Shown here: positions 37,395-45,866 of the stretch, piece by piece
Layout of the letters: the number at the start of each line of letters is the position of its first letter
How positions within the stretch are numbered: position 1 is the stretch's first letter
From: Streptomyces sp. CBMA29
GTDB lineage: Bacteria; Actinomycetota; Actinomycetes; Streptomycetales; Streptomycetaceae
NCBI RefSeq assembly: GCF_014596445.1
Contig: NZ_MECL01000196.1
Span: 1 to 64,000, forward strand
Reading direction: 5' to 3'
Length of the DNA: 64,000 nucleotides
The notes under the pieces: model-generated
What the model was told of the DNA's origin: nothing
Seen by the model: the letters and a program-made list of their open reading frames with translations, nothing else
The model's database searches: none
Made by a program: the position numbers and the translations under genes

Positions 37395-38324
37395 ATGATC
37401 GAAGTGCGTGAACTGACGAAGCGGTACGGGGACAAGACGGTGGTCGACCGGCTGTCGTTCTCCGTGAGGCCCGGTGAGGTGACGGGTTTCCTCGGGCCGA
37501 ACGGGGCGGGGAAGTCGACGACGATGCGCATGATCGTCGGCCTGGACGCCCCGACCCGGGGCTCGGTGACCGTCGGGGGCCGCCCGTACGCCCGGCACCG
37601 TGCGCCGTTGCGCCAGATCGGTGTCCTGCTCGACGCCAAGGGGGTCCACCCGGGGCGGAGCGCGTTCGGGCACCTCAAGGCGCTCGCGCTCACGCACGGC
37701 ATTCCGCGCGGCCGGGTGGACGAGGTCATCGAACTGGCGGGTCTCGGCAGCGTGGCAGGCAAGCGGGTCGGCGCGTTCTCGCTCGGCATGGGCCAGCGGC
37801 TCGGCATCGCCGCCGCCCTGCTCGGCGACCCCGAGGCCGTCATGCTGGACGAGCCGGTCAACGGCCTCGACCCCGAGGGCGTGCTGTGGGTGCGCAATCT
37901 GCTGACCGGGCTGGCCGCCGAGGGCCGGGCCGTGATGCTCTCCTCGCACCTGATGAGCGAGATGGAGCTGATCGCCGATCACCTGGTGGTCATCGGGCGC
38001 GGCCGGCTCCTCGCCGACACCTCGCTCAAGGACTTCACGCACCAGGCCGGCGGCGGCGGGGTGCGGGTCGTCAGCGGCGAGGCCGCACGGCTGCGGGAGG
38101 CGCTGGCCGCGCCGGGCGTCACCATCACGTCCTCCTCCGACGAGGAGTTGCTCGTCCACGGCCGGGCGGCCCGCGACATCGGCACGGTCGCCGCGCACCG
38201 CGGGATCGCGCTGTACGAACTCGCCCCGCAGTCCGTCTCGTTGGAGACGGCCTTCATGCGCCTCACCCATGACTCCGTGGAGTACCACAGCGACCCCGCG
38301 GGCACCGAGCGGAAGGCCGCCTGA
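37395..38324 (+). CDS. ABC transporter ATP-binding protein
   Basis: A 309-residue ATPase of the ABC-2/bacitracin-resistance type. Walker A FLGPNGAGKSTTMRM (about 38-52), Q-loop QIGVLLDAKGVHPGR, a signature altered to FSLGMGQRLGI, Walker B AVMLDEPVNGLDPEG and H-loop SSHLMSEMEL. ATG 37395 (MIEVRELTKRYG) is the family start; an in-frame start at 37278 is unlikely. Its TGA overlaps the ATG of the permease, and a two-component system follows, the usual layout for antibiotic or cell-envelope stress export. Confidence 0.92.
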   Translation: MIEVRELTKRYGDKTVVDRLSFSVRPGEVTGFLGPNGAGKSTTMRMIVGLDAPTRGSVTVGGRPYARHRAPLRQIGVLLDAKGVHPGRSAFGHLKALALTHGIPRGRVDEVIELAGLGSVAGKRVGAFSLGMGQRLGIAAALLGDPEAVMLDEPVNGLDPEGVLWVRNLLTGLAAEGRAVMLSSHLMSEMELIADHLVVIGRGRLLADTSLKDFTHQAGGGGVRVVSGEAARLREALAAPGVTITSSSDEELLVHGRAARDIGTVAAHRGIALYELAPQSVSLETAFMRLTHDSVEYHSDPAGTERKAA

Positions 38325-39142
38325 TGACCACCGACACGATTGCCGTCGCCGTACGCGCCGATCGGGACGGGCAGGGGGTGACCGGCCGCCGCGTCCTGCG
38401 CTCGGAGCTGAGCAAGTTCCTTTCGCTGCGCTCCAGTTGGATCACCCTGGGGGCCTCGGTCGCCGTACTCGTCGCCTTCGGCGTGATCGCCGCCGCCGTC
38501 TACCGTCCCCCCGGGGCCGACGCGACCGGGACGCCCGACGACCCGGTGGGCCTCGCGCTGACGGGCGCGAGCGTCACCGGTCTGATCGTCGGCGTGCTCG
38601 GGGTGATGATGTCCGCGGGCGAGTACAGCACCGGCATGGTCCGCTCGACCTACGCGGCGGTGCCGCGCCGGTGGCTGGTCCTGGCGTCGAAGAGCGCCGT
38701 GATCGGCTCGCTGGTCCTGGTCCTCACCGCGGTCGCCGCCCTGGCGACCTTCGGCCTGGGCGCGGGGAGCCTGCGCGGCGACGACATCGCGCTGTCCCTG
38801 GGCGACGAGGGCGTGCTGCGCGGCCTGGTCGGCGCCGGTGTCTACCTCGCCCTGTTCGCCGTGTTCGGCGTGGCCCTGGGGACGCTGATCCGGTCCGCCT
38901 CCGGGAGCATCGCCGCCCTGGTCGGCCTGCTGATGCTGCTGCCCGGCCTGACCTCCCTGCTGCCCGACTCGATCCAGGACGCGGTCGAGCGGTACACCCC
39001 CGGCAACGCGGGCTCGGCGATCTACGCCCTGCACAAGGCGTCGGACTCCCTGTCGCCCGGCGCGGGACTCGCCGTCTTCGCCGCCTGGGTGGCCGTGGCC
39101 CTGGCCGCCGCGGCCATCCGGCTGAAGCGGTCCGACGTCTGA
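38324..39142 (+). CDS. ABC-2 type permease
   Basis: A 272-residue membrane protein with about six hydrophobic segments (ITLGASVAVLVAFGVIAAAV; GASVTGLIVGVLGVMMSAGE; SAVIGSLVLVLTAVAALATF; VYLALFAVFGVALGTLIRSA; IAALVGLLMLLPGLTSLLPD; FAAWVAVALAAAAIRLKRS). The motif EYSTGMVRSTYAAVPRR is typical of this family's cytoplasmic loop. The start overlaps the ATPase stop; these two form one transporter. Confidence 0.9.
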   Translation: MTTDTIAVAVRADRDGQGVTGRRVLRSELSKFLSLRSSWITLGASVAVLVAFGVIAAAVYRPPGADATGTPDDPVGLALTGASVTGLIVGVLGVMMSAGEYSTGMVRSTYAAVPRRWLVLASKSAVIGSLVLVLTAVAALATFGLGAGSLRGDDIALSLGDEGVLRGLVGAGVYLALFAVFGVALGTLIRSASGSIAALVGLLMLLPGLTSLLPDSIQDAVERYTPGNAGSAIYALHKASDSLSPGAGLAVFAAWVAVALAAAAIRLKRSDV

Positions 39143-39183
39143 TCGTCGGAGCGGCCGACCGTTCGTCGGAAGGGTCACCAGCG

Positions 39184-40656
39184 GTGACAATGAGGCTTAT
39201 GCACCGGGACCGCAACCTCAGGGCCACCATCGCGGCCCGGGGCCGGGACGTCAGAGCGCGCGGCCGGGATCTCAGGGCCGGGTTTCCGGCCAGGAGGCGG
39301 GACCCCCGGGTCGAGGCCGCCGCCCGGGACCGGGGGACGCCGCTGCCGGCCCTCGGGCCCGAGGCCGCCTTGGGGCACCCGGTCCTGAACCTCATGCTCC
39401 AGGGCAGCAGCCTCCTGCGGGAGTACGACCGGCGGCACCCCTGGCTGCTGGACACCACGGTCGTCCTGCTCTTCGCGGGCGTCTGCCTGCCCAACCTGCT
39501 CTCCGGCGGCACGTCCGCGGCCGTCGCGGCGGCCGACGCGGACGGGGCGCCGTCGACCGCCACCCTCTACGTACTGTTCGCCGCGCTCGTCCTGCCGCTG
39601 TGGTGGCGCCGCCGCGCCCCGGCCACCGTGCTGTTGGTGACGATCGCCGCCTTCCTCGTTCAGTCGGCGACGGACGCGGGGCTCGTCGCCTCGTTCAGCC
39701 CGCTCATCGCCCTGCACAATGTCGCCCGGCACAGCTCCCCGCGCGTGCTGGCCTGGGCCACCGCCGTGGCCGCCGCCGCGAACGTGGTCGACGTCTTCGC
39801 CCTGGAGACCACGGGCAATCAGTTCCTCGTCCTCTTCTTCCTCCTCGGGCTGGTGACGGCCGCCGCCGCCACCGGTCTGACCCTGCGGACCCGCAGGATG
39901 TACCTGACCGCGCTGGAGGACCGCGCCCGGCGCCTGGAGGTTGAACGGGACCAGCGCGCCAGGCTCACCGCCGCCGCCGAACGCACCCGTATCGCCCGCG
40001 AGATGCACGACATCGTCGGCCACAACCTCTCCGTCATGGTCACCCTCGCCGACGGCGCCTCGACGCTCGCCGCCCGCAACAACGAGAGTTCGACCCCGGT
40101 CCTGCGCATGGTCGGCGACACCGGGCGGCAGGCTCTGGGCGAACTGCGCCGCGTGCTGGGCGTCCTGCGCGGGGACGACGACGCCGCGGACCGGCGGCTC
40201 AGACCGCAACCGGGCATCGGCGACCTCGACATGCTCCTCGCACGGGTCCGCGCGGCGGGCCTCGCGGTGACGTACCGCACCACGGGCGAACTCGCCACGC
40301 TGGGCGAGGGCCTGCAACTCACCGTCTACCGCATCGTCCAGGAAGCCCTGACCAACACCCTCAAGCACGCCGGTACGGCCACCGCCTCGCAGGTCACCGT
40401 CACCGCGGACGCGGGGACGGTACGGATCCGCGTCACCGACACCGGCCCCCCGCCGAACGCCGCCGGCCCCCCGGCGCCCCCCACCGGGGACGACGAGCAC
40501 GGCCACGGCCTCGTCGGCATCCGTCAGCGCGTCGCCCTCTACGGCGGTACGGTCACCATCGGTCCGGGCGCCGACCAGCCCGGATGGACCGTCGACGTCC
40601 AACTCGACGCGACCGTCGACCCCACCGACCAGAAGGCGGAAAGCCACCTGCCATGA
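39184..40656 (+). CDS. Sensor histidine kinase (HisKA_3/NarX type)
   Basis: A 490-residue kinase. A basic N-terminus with repeated GRDVRARGRDLRAG precedes several membrane helices (about residues 85-235; TVVLLFAGVCLPNLLSG, FLVLFFLLGLVTAAAATGL). The dimerisation domain has the phospho-acceptor His in AREMHDIVGHNLSVMV; the ATPase shows the N-box IVQEALTNTLKHAG and the G-box VTDTGPPPN followed by GHGLVGIRQRV. GTG 39184 follows GGAAGGG. The stop overlaps the regulator start (ATGA), so this is a cognate pair 41 bases after the ABC permease. Confidence 0.9.
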   Translation: MTMRLMHRDRNLRATIAARGRDVRARGRDLRAGFPARRRDPRVEAAARDRGTPLPALGPEAALGHPVLNLMLQGSSLLREYDRRHPWLLDTTVVLLFAGVCLPNLLSGGTSAAVAAADADGAPSTATLYVLFAALVLPLWWRRRAPATVLLVTIAAFLVQSATDAGLVASFSPLIALHNVARHSSPRVLAWATAVAAAANVVDVFALETTGNQFLVLFFLLGLVTAAAATGLTLRTRRMYLTALEDRARRLEVERDQRARLTAAAERTRIAREMHDIVGHNLSVMVTLADGASTLAARNNESSTPVLRMVGDTGRQALGELRRVLGVLRGDDDAADRRLRPQPGIGDLDMLLARVRAAGLAVTYRTTGELATLGEGLQLTVYRIVQEALTNTLKHAGTATASQVTVTADAGTVRIRVTDTGPPPNAAGPPAPPTGDDEHGHGLVGIRQRVALYGGTVTIGPGADQPGWTVDVQLDATVDPTDQKAESHLP

Positions 40657-41324
40657 CCACCTCCGTGCTGATCGTCGACGACCAGCCCATGCAGCGCTTC
40701 GGCCTGCGCATGCTCCTTGAGGGCAGCCCCGGCGTGACCCCCGTCGGCGAGGCCACCCACGGCGCCGAGGCCGTCCGCATGGCCGCCGAACTGCGCCCCG
40801 ACGTCGTCCTCATGGACATCCGCATGCCCGGCATGGACGGGCTGGAGGCCACCCGCCGGATCGTCGCGGCGGGCGGCCGTACCCGCGTCCTCATCGTGAC
40901 CACCTTCGACCTCGACGAGTACGCGTACGAGGGCCTGCGCGCCGGGGCCAGCGGCTTCCTCCTCAAGGACGCGGGCCCCGAGGAACTCGTCTCGGGCATC
41001 CAGGCCGTGGCCACCGGTGACGCCGTCGTCGCCCCCAGCCTCACCCGCCGCCTGCTCGACGCCCACGCCCACGACGTCCTCACCCCGACCGGCTCCCCGA
41101 CCGCCCAGGACCCCCGCCTGCGCGAACTCAGCGCCCGCGAAAGGGAAGTCCTCGTCGCCATCGGCAACGGCTGGACCAACTCCGAGATCGCCCGCCACCT
41201 CGTCCTCTCCGAGTCCACCGTCAAGAAACACGTCGGCCGCGTCCTCGCCAAAATCGGCGCCCGCGACCGCATCCAAGCCGTCATCCTCGCCTACGACGCG
41301 GGACTGGTCCGCTCCAAACGCTGA
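40653..41324 (+). CDS. Response regulator, NarL/FixJ family
   Basis: A 223-residue transcription factor. The receiver domain has the acidic pair VDD (9-10), the phosphorylated Asp55 in VVLMDIRMPG, Thr/Lys switch residues in VTTF and LLKDAG. After a linker the LuxR-type HTH is LSAREREVLVAIGNGWTNSE followed by IARHLVLSESTVKKHVGRVL. It is translationally coupled to the kinase and probably controls the ABC transporter upstream, perhaps through the 24-bp palindrome; that link is inference. Confidence 0.93.
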   Translation: MTTSVLIVDDQPMQRFGLRMLLEGSPGVTPVGEATHGAEAVRMAAELRPDVVLMDIRMPGMDGLEATRRIVAAGGRTRVLIVTTFDLDEYAYEGLRAGASGFLLKDAGPEELVSGIQAVATGDAVVAPSLTRRLLDAHAHDVLTPTGSPTAQDPRLRELSAREREVLVAIGNGWTNSEIARHLVLSESTVKKHVGRVLAKIGARDRIQAVILAYDAGLVRSKR

Positions 41325-41384
41325 CCGCCGGAACGTACGGATTCCGCCGCCGCTCTTCCGGCGCTCTTCCGCTCCGGCCGACGT

Positions 41385-41894
41385 TCAGCCCGGCCCGTGC
41401 CGGGACCCGAGGTCGCCGGCGCTGAGACCGGGATTCCGGTACCGCTCCGTGAGCCGGTCGACGACGGTGTGCAGCGCCCCCTCAAGCCGGGCCAACGTCA
41501 CTGCACCGCCTGGCTGTTCGTAAGTGAGCAGCTTGAGGATGTTCAGGAAGTGGGACCGGGCCGGGTCCGGTGTCACCGCGTCGAGCCCGGCGAAGAGTTC
41601 GTAGTGCCACCGGGACGCGGAGACGACGCGCGCGAGCGGAACGGCGGCCAACTCGTCGCGGTCCAGGGGACGTCCGGTGGCGACGGCGGCGTCGTTGGAC
41701 AGCGCGAACAGTCTCACCGCGAGCAGCGTCCTGCTCAGGCCGTCCGCCGCGGGAGCGGTCATCCGCCACGTCGCGTAGCTCTCCAGGCGGCGCTCGCGCT
41801 GCCAGGGCACCTCGTCGTGGACGTCGAACACCGCGTCGCCGTACGCGGCGCAGGCGTCCCAGATCCGCTGGGGGGAGTCGACCGGGTCCGGCAT
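41385..41894 (-). CDS. Hypothetical protein
   Basis: A 169-residue, mostly helical soluble protein (starting MPDPVDSPQRIWDACAAYGD). Features: WRMTAPAADGLSRTLLAVRL, ALSNDAAVATGRPLDRDELA and WHYELFAGLDAVTPDPARSH. No family recognised and no membrane segment. It is convergent with the response regulator and has its own start at ATG 41894. Codon use is normal for the window. Confidence 0.6.
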   Translation of the reverse strand: MPDPVDSPQRIWDACAAYGDAVFDVHDEVPWQRERRLESYATWRMTAPAADGLSRTLLAVRLFALSNDAAVATGRPLDRDELAAVPLARVVSASRWHYELFAGLDAVTPDPARSHFLNILKLLTYEQPGGAVTLARLEGALHTVVDRLTERYRNPGLSAGDLGSRHGPG

Positions 41895-41940
41895 GGAACC
41901 GATCCTCCCGCACCCGCCCGGCGATCCGTACGGGCAACGG

Positions 41941-42007
41941 GAAACCCCGGGGTGCGGGCCCAGGCCCGAAACCCCGGGGTGCGGGCCCGAAACCCTGGGG
42001 TGCGGCC
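41941..42007 (+). repeat. Three direct repeats of about 20 bp
   Basis: GAAACCCCGGGGTGCGGGCC at 41941-41960, again at 41968-41987, and a variant at 41989-42007, just before the DUF2199 gene. Each unit contains the palindromic core CCCCGGGG or a one-base variant. Confidence 0.85.
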
Positions 42008-42036
42008 TCGCGCTTCGTGACCACTAGGATCCCGCC

Positions 42037-42546
42037 ATGTCTGACGATCTCGGCTTCACGTGTTCGTGCTGCGGAAACCACCACGCGGAGCTCCCCATGA
42101 GCTACTCGACCCTCGCTCCCGACGTCTGGGACCCCGTCTTCGAGGCCGATACGAACAGCATGCTGTCGTCGGACCAGTGCGTCATCAGGGGCCAGCACTT
42201 CTTCGTCAAGGGCCTGATCGAGATACCCGTGATCGGCGGCGAGGACGTCTTCTCGTGGGGCGTCTGGGTCTCCCTGAGCAAGGACAGCTTCGCCCGCGCC
42301 CTCGACCTGTGGGACACCGAGGGCCGCGAGGCCGAGAAGCCGTACTTCGGCTGGCTCAGCACCGAGCTGTCCCTCTATCCCGAGAGCACCACCGACCTCA
42401 AGACCAACGCCCACACCCGGCCACTGGGCACCCGCCCCTTCATCATGCTCGAACCGACCGACCACCCCCTCGCCGTAGAACAGCGCACCGGAATCACGCC
42501 CGCCCGCGTCCGCGAGATCGCCACGGCGGTGCTCCACCCGGCCTGA
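42037..42546 (+). CDS. DUF2199 domain-containing protein
   Basis: A 169-residue DUF2199 protein. The N-terminal FTCSCCGNHHAELPMSY has the family's CxxCG zinc-ribbon-like start; FFVKGLIEIPVIGGEDVFSW and GVWVSLSKDSFARALDLWD are the conserved core. Function is unknown; members often sit among immunity-like or housekeeping orphans. The ATG at 42037 lacks a strong ribosome-binding site. It precedes another unknown gene by 60 bases in the same direction. Confidence 0.85.
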   Translation: MSDDLGFTCSCCGNHHAELPMSYSTLAPDVWDPVFEADTNSMLSSDQCVIRGQHFFVKGLIEIPVIGGEDVFSWGVWVSLSKDSFARALDLWDTEGREAEKPYFGWLSTELSLYPESTTDLKTNAHTRPLGTRPFIMLEPTDHPLAVEQRTGITPARVREIATAVLHPA

Positions 42547-42606
42547 CCGCGATCCCGGGGAACGTGGCATTACAGTCGCCCTCACCGGTCGTCATCAGGA
42601 GGTCCC

Positions 42607-43071
42607 GTGCCGTACGCCGTCGATTTCGTGAACGTGTCCACCGTCGGCCTGGAATCCTCCCCGGTCGCCGAGGCCCTCGCCGGACTGCGCGCCAACGAAG
42701 CGCGCTATTACAAGAACAAGTACGACCACGTCTTCACCGTCAGCCCGGCGGACGAAGCGCCCGAAATCCTCGACTGGGTGCACCGCATTCTCTCCACCGA
42801 GCGCGATATCGCCTTCTCCGCCCGCCCCCTCGAAGTCACGTCCTTCGAGGTGGACGGCCTACGGATGGCCTATGTCTTCTACGAGTCCGGCCTGTCCGTC
42901 AACGTCATGTACGGCATCGACGAAGGCGCCAAGCGCGCGGTCGGCTTCAAACTCTCCGAGGGCATGGAAGTCCCCGAAGAACTGGCCCCCCACTTCAAAT
43001 TCGCCCGCCAGAAGTCCAAACTGGCCGGCGTCATCCGCGGCTCCTACTTCGTCATCAAGGGCGAATACTGA
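42607..43071 (+). CDS. Hypothetical protein
   Basis: A 154-residue soluble protein (starting MPYAVDFVNVSTVGLESSPV) with NEARYYKNKYDHVFTVSPAD, ARPLEVTSFEVDGLRMAYVF and the basic C-terminus FKFARQKSKLAGVIRGSYFV. GTG 42607 is preceded by AGGAGG at good spacing. No family is recognised; phenylalanine/tyrosine content is high and no membrane segment is present. Probably co-transcribed with the DUF2199 gene. Confidence 0.65.
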   Translation: MPYAVDFVNVSTVGLESSPVAEALAGLRANEARYYKNKYDHVFTVSPADEAPEILDWVHRILSTERDIAFSARPLEVTSFEVDGLRMAYVFYESGLSVNVMYGIDEGAKRAVGFKLSEGMEVPEELAPHFKFARQKSKLAGVIRGSYFVIKGEY

Positions 43072-43340
43072 CGCTGACGCGCCCCGCGCCGGCCACCGCC
43101 CCCGCAGCTTGCACGGAGCGCTGCAACTCATTCCGCCGAGGCGGGACTTCGCCGTCGCGCGGACCTCGGCGACCGGGACCGTGGACTGCTACGATCCTGA
43201 CGAATTCGAACGTGGGGGGCCGCCGGAGGATTCACGTTCCCGGCGGATCGGTACGGTTCGAACCGTCCTCCGTTCTCGGTCCTCCATGCGCCCTGCGCCA
43301 CGCCGATGCGTTCCGCGCGACGGCTCCCGCAGGAGGAAAT

Positions 43341-45572
43341 GTGACGCAAGAGGGCGCTTCTCGAAGGCTGCTGGCCGTGACGGCGGCACTCGCGCTCGCG
43401 GTCGTCGCGGGCCCGCTGACGGTGCCGTCGGCGGCGGAGTCCGGAGTGGACGGCGCTGACGGCGCGCCTTCGGCGCTGCCCGCGCTGCCGGCGCTGTCGG
43501 ATGCCATCAGCGCCGGTACGACCGGCTTCCTCTCGATCGGCCCGGACTCGGACCTGCTGTGGACCCGGTACGCGGACGGCGCCACCACGCCGCTCGGCAG
43601 GGACATCGGCCGGTTCACCGTGACCTTGATGCACGGGTCGGTGTCCGACGTCGTGGCCCTGGAGCGCGGCACCGAGTACGACACGGACCACCGGGTGGAA
43701 CTGCACGACATGGGGACCGGTGACGTCTCGGTCGTTCCGTTGGGGAGGAACCGCTCCCTGAACGGGGTCGTCGGATCGACGGTCGTGGCGTGCCGGGTGC
43801 CGTATCCCACGGACGCCACGTGCACCGAGGCGCACTTGATGAGCGTCGCTGACGGAGTCACGACCGACCGGGTCGTCACGGGCCTGCCCACAGGCGCCTT
43901 CGGACTGCGGGCGGCGGCCGCCACGACCGGCGTGTTCGCGCTGTCCTACAAGACCTCCGCGGCGGGCGGGACCACGGCCGACGGCCTCGCGGTGGTCGAC
44001 CTCGCGTCCGGTACCGCGACCACCTCGCACCTCGGCTCGGCCGGATTCGTCACCGCCATGTCCCCGGCGTACGTCTCCAGCGTGAGCACCGGGGACGCTC
44101 CGGTGCTGAGCGTGGAGAACCGGGCCACGGGCACGGTGACGCGGCTGTCCGCGCTGGACCCCGGCTACTCCCTGACCGGCCTGGTCGGGAACTGGGCGGT
44201 GTTCGGTTCGAACACACGGCTCGGCGCGGGCTCCGCCGACCGGGACTTCTCCTTGCGGGCCGTCCCGGTGGGCGGCGGCGCCGTGCGCAAGGTCCTGGAC
44301 CACGCCACCACCGTCGTCCCCGCGCCGGACGGCACGGCGCTCGTGACGGGCGGCACCGTCGCCAAGGGCGAGGGCGTGTACCGGGTTTCCGTCGGCCCCG
44401 ACGGCGCGCCGGTCGCGGATATGGTCGCCGGCACGGGAGTTCCGACCAAGCTCACTCTCCTCAGCTCCAGCGTCCCCGCGGTGGCGACCCTCGACCCGAC
44501 GCCGTGGAAGGCGCGGTGGCAACTGTCCCGCAGCAACGCCGAAGTGACCCTCACCCTGCGCCACACCGCGACGGGCGCCGTAGACCGGTCGCATCTGGAC
44601 CGGACCGACAACACCACCGATCCGGTGCGGATGGACTGGACGGGGCGGATCTTCATGGACTGGACGGGATGGGTCGACAGCGGCTCCGCCCCCAACGGCG
44701 CCTACACCTGGCAGATCACGGCGAAGCCGTACGACAACCTCGGGCCGACGCTGAACGTGGGCGGCGGCTTCACCGTCGCGCGCCCGCCCGCTCCGCACGA
44801 CTACACCGACAACGGTTCCCCGGACATCCTGGCCCGCGACAGCGCCGGCGTCCTGTGGCGCGAGGACACCTCGTACTACCCCGGGACCCACCAACTGACC
44901 GGCTCCGACCGGGTCAAGGTCGGTCCTGGCTGGAACATCTACAACCGGATCGTCGCGGTCGGCAACATCGCCGGCTCCTCGGCCGGTGACCTGATCGCCC
45001 GGGACAGCGCGGGCGTCCTGTGGCTCTACACCGGTACGGGCAAGGGCACCTTCGCCCCGCGGACGAAGATCGGTCCTGGCTGGAACGTCTACACGCAGAT
45101 CACCGGAACCGGAGACTTCACCGGCGACGGCCGGGCCGACCTCGTGGCCCGCGACGGCTCCGGTGCGCTGTGGCTCTACCGGGGCACCGGGAACGCCAAA
45201 GCGCCGTACGCCACCCGCACGAAGATCGGTCCCGGCTGGAACATCTACAAGGAGATCGTCGCGGTCGGCAACATCGCCGGCTCCTCGGCCGGCGACCTGA
45301 TCGCCCGCGACAGCGCCGGCATGCTGTGGCTGTACACGGGCAGGGGCGACGGCACCTTCGCCCCGCGCACGAAGATCGGTCCCGGCTGGAACGTCTACAC
45401 GCAGATGTTCGGCATCGGCGACAGCAACGTCGACGGCAAGCCCGACCTCATCGCCCGGGACAGCACCGGCACGACCTGGCGCTACCTCGGCACCGGAAAC
45501 GCCGCCGCCCCCTTCGCCAAACGAGAGCTCACCGGGGTCCTCTTCGCCCGCCAGTACAACACCGCCCTCTGA
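43341..45572 (+). CDS. Secreted FG-GAP/VCBS repeat protein
   Basis: A 743-residue exported protein. Signal peptide SRRLLAVTAALALAVVAGPL with cleavage near SAA. Residues about 40-400 form a predicted beta-propeller-like domain, then a FlgD-like Ig segment (NGAYTWQITAKPYDN), and finally about five repeats of 45-50 residues with DLIARDSAGVLWLYTGTG and TKIGPGWNVYTQITGTGD, as in FG-GAP/VCBS proteins. Perfect Shine-Dalgarno AGGAGGAAAT before GTG 43341. Such proteins are common streptomycete surface or exported proteins, often of carbohydrate binding; function unknown. The repeat DNA is nearly identical between units. Confidence 0.88.
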   Translation: MTQEGASRRLLAVTAALALAVVAGPLTVPSAAESGVDGADGAPSALPALPALSDAISAGTTGFLSIGPDSDLLWTRYADGATTPLGRDIGRFTVTLMHGSVSDVVALERGTEYDTDHRVELHDMGTGDVSVVPLGRNRSLNGVVGSTVVACRVPYPTDATCTEAHLMSVADGVTTDRVVTGLPTGAFGLRAAAATTGVFALSYKTSAAGGTTADGLAVVDLASGTATTSHLGSAGFVTAMSPAYVSSVSTGDAPVLSVENRATGTVTRLSALDPGYSLTGLVGNWAVFGSNTRLGAGSADRDFSLRAVPVGGGAVRKVLDHATTVVPAPDGTALVTGGTVAKGEGVYRVSVGPDGAPVADMVAGTGVPTKLTLLSSSVPAVATLDPTPWKARWQLSRSNAEVTLTLRHTATGAVDRSHLDRTDNTTDPVRMDWTGRIFMDWTGWVDSGSAPNGAYTWQITAKPYDNLGPTLNVGGGFTVARPPAPHDYTDNGSPDILARDSAGVLWREDTSYYPGTHQLTGSDRVKVGPGWNIYNRIVAVGNIAGSSAGDLIARDSAGVLWLYTGTGKGTFAPRTKIGPGWNVYTQITGTGDFTGDGRADLVARDGSGALWLYRGTGNAKAPYATRTKIGPGWNIYKEIVAVGNIAGSSAGDLIARDSAGMLWLYTGRGDGTFAPRTKIGPGWNVYTQMFGIGDSNVDGKPDLIARDSTGTTWRYLGTGNAAAPFAKRELTGVLFARQYNTAL

Positions 45573-45577
45573 CCACC

Positions 45578-45625
45578 AGCCCCCCCAGCCCCCCAGCCCC
45601 CCAGCCCCCCAGCCCCCCAGCCCCA
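45578..45625 (+). repeat. AGCCCCCC tandem array
   Basis: About six copies of an 8-base unit AGCCCCCC (some with seven C) directly after the FG-GAP gene. Confidence 0.9.
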
Positions 45626-45664
45626 CCGAGCCAGAGCCCCTGCCCCCCGCCATACCGCCCGAGC

Positions 45665-45690
45665 GGCGGGAATTGAACCCACGGCCTCTT
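45665..45690 (-). other. Candidate left attachment site (partial tRNA-Pro copy)
   Basis: Starts GGCGGGAATTGAACCC on the plus strand; 25 of 26 bases equal 53898-53923, i.e. the T-arm and variable region of tRNA-Pro(CGG). Weaker similarity continues through the anticodon loop (CCCCGAA versus TCCCGAA). No acceptor stem or D-arm is present, so it is not a working tRNA. Confidence 0.55.
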
Positions 45691-45717
45691 GGCCCCGAAG
45701 GCGGCCCTGCCCACCCG

Positions 45718-45750
45718 CTGACCTGCGAGATTCGGGAAGCCGCAGGTCAG
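45718..45750. terminator. Inverted repeat between convergent FG-GAP and DUF2075 genes
   Basis: CTGACCTGCG (45718-45727) and CGCAGGTCAG (45741-45750) form a perfect 10-bp stem with a 13-base loop; GGG/CCC pairs can extend it past a one-base bulge. It may terminate transcription from either side or be part of the element's end. Confidence 0.45.
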
Positions 45751-45866
45751 GGGGGGTGGCCAGCAAGCCGGACCGGGCGACATTGCGTCCAGGAACAACA
45801 GCATCCCTTTAGCGGTCAGGATGCTGCTGGACTGCGGTCTCCACGAAGTGGAGGTTCACGTCGAGG

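Noticed and set aside
45641-45800. A complete tRNA (for example a long-variable-arm or selenocysteine tRNA) on the minus strand at the left border
   Set aside because: A T-arm and possible variable hairpin can be drawn, but there is no matching acceptor stem or D-arm and the putative anticodon arm has a 13-base loop.
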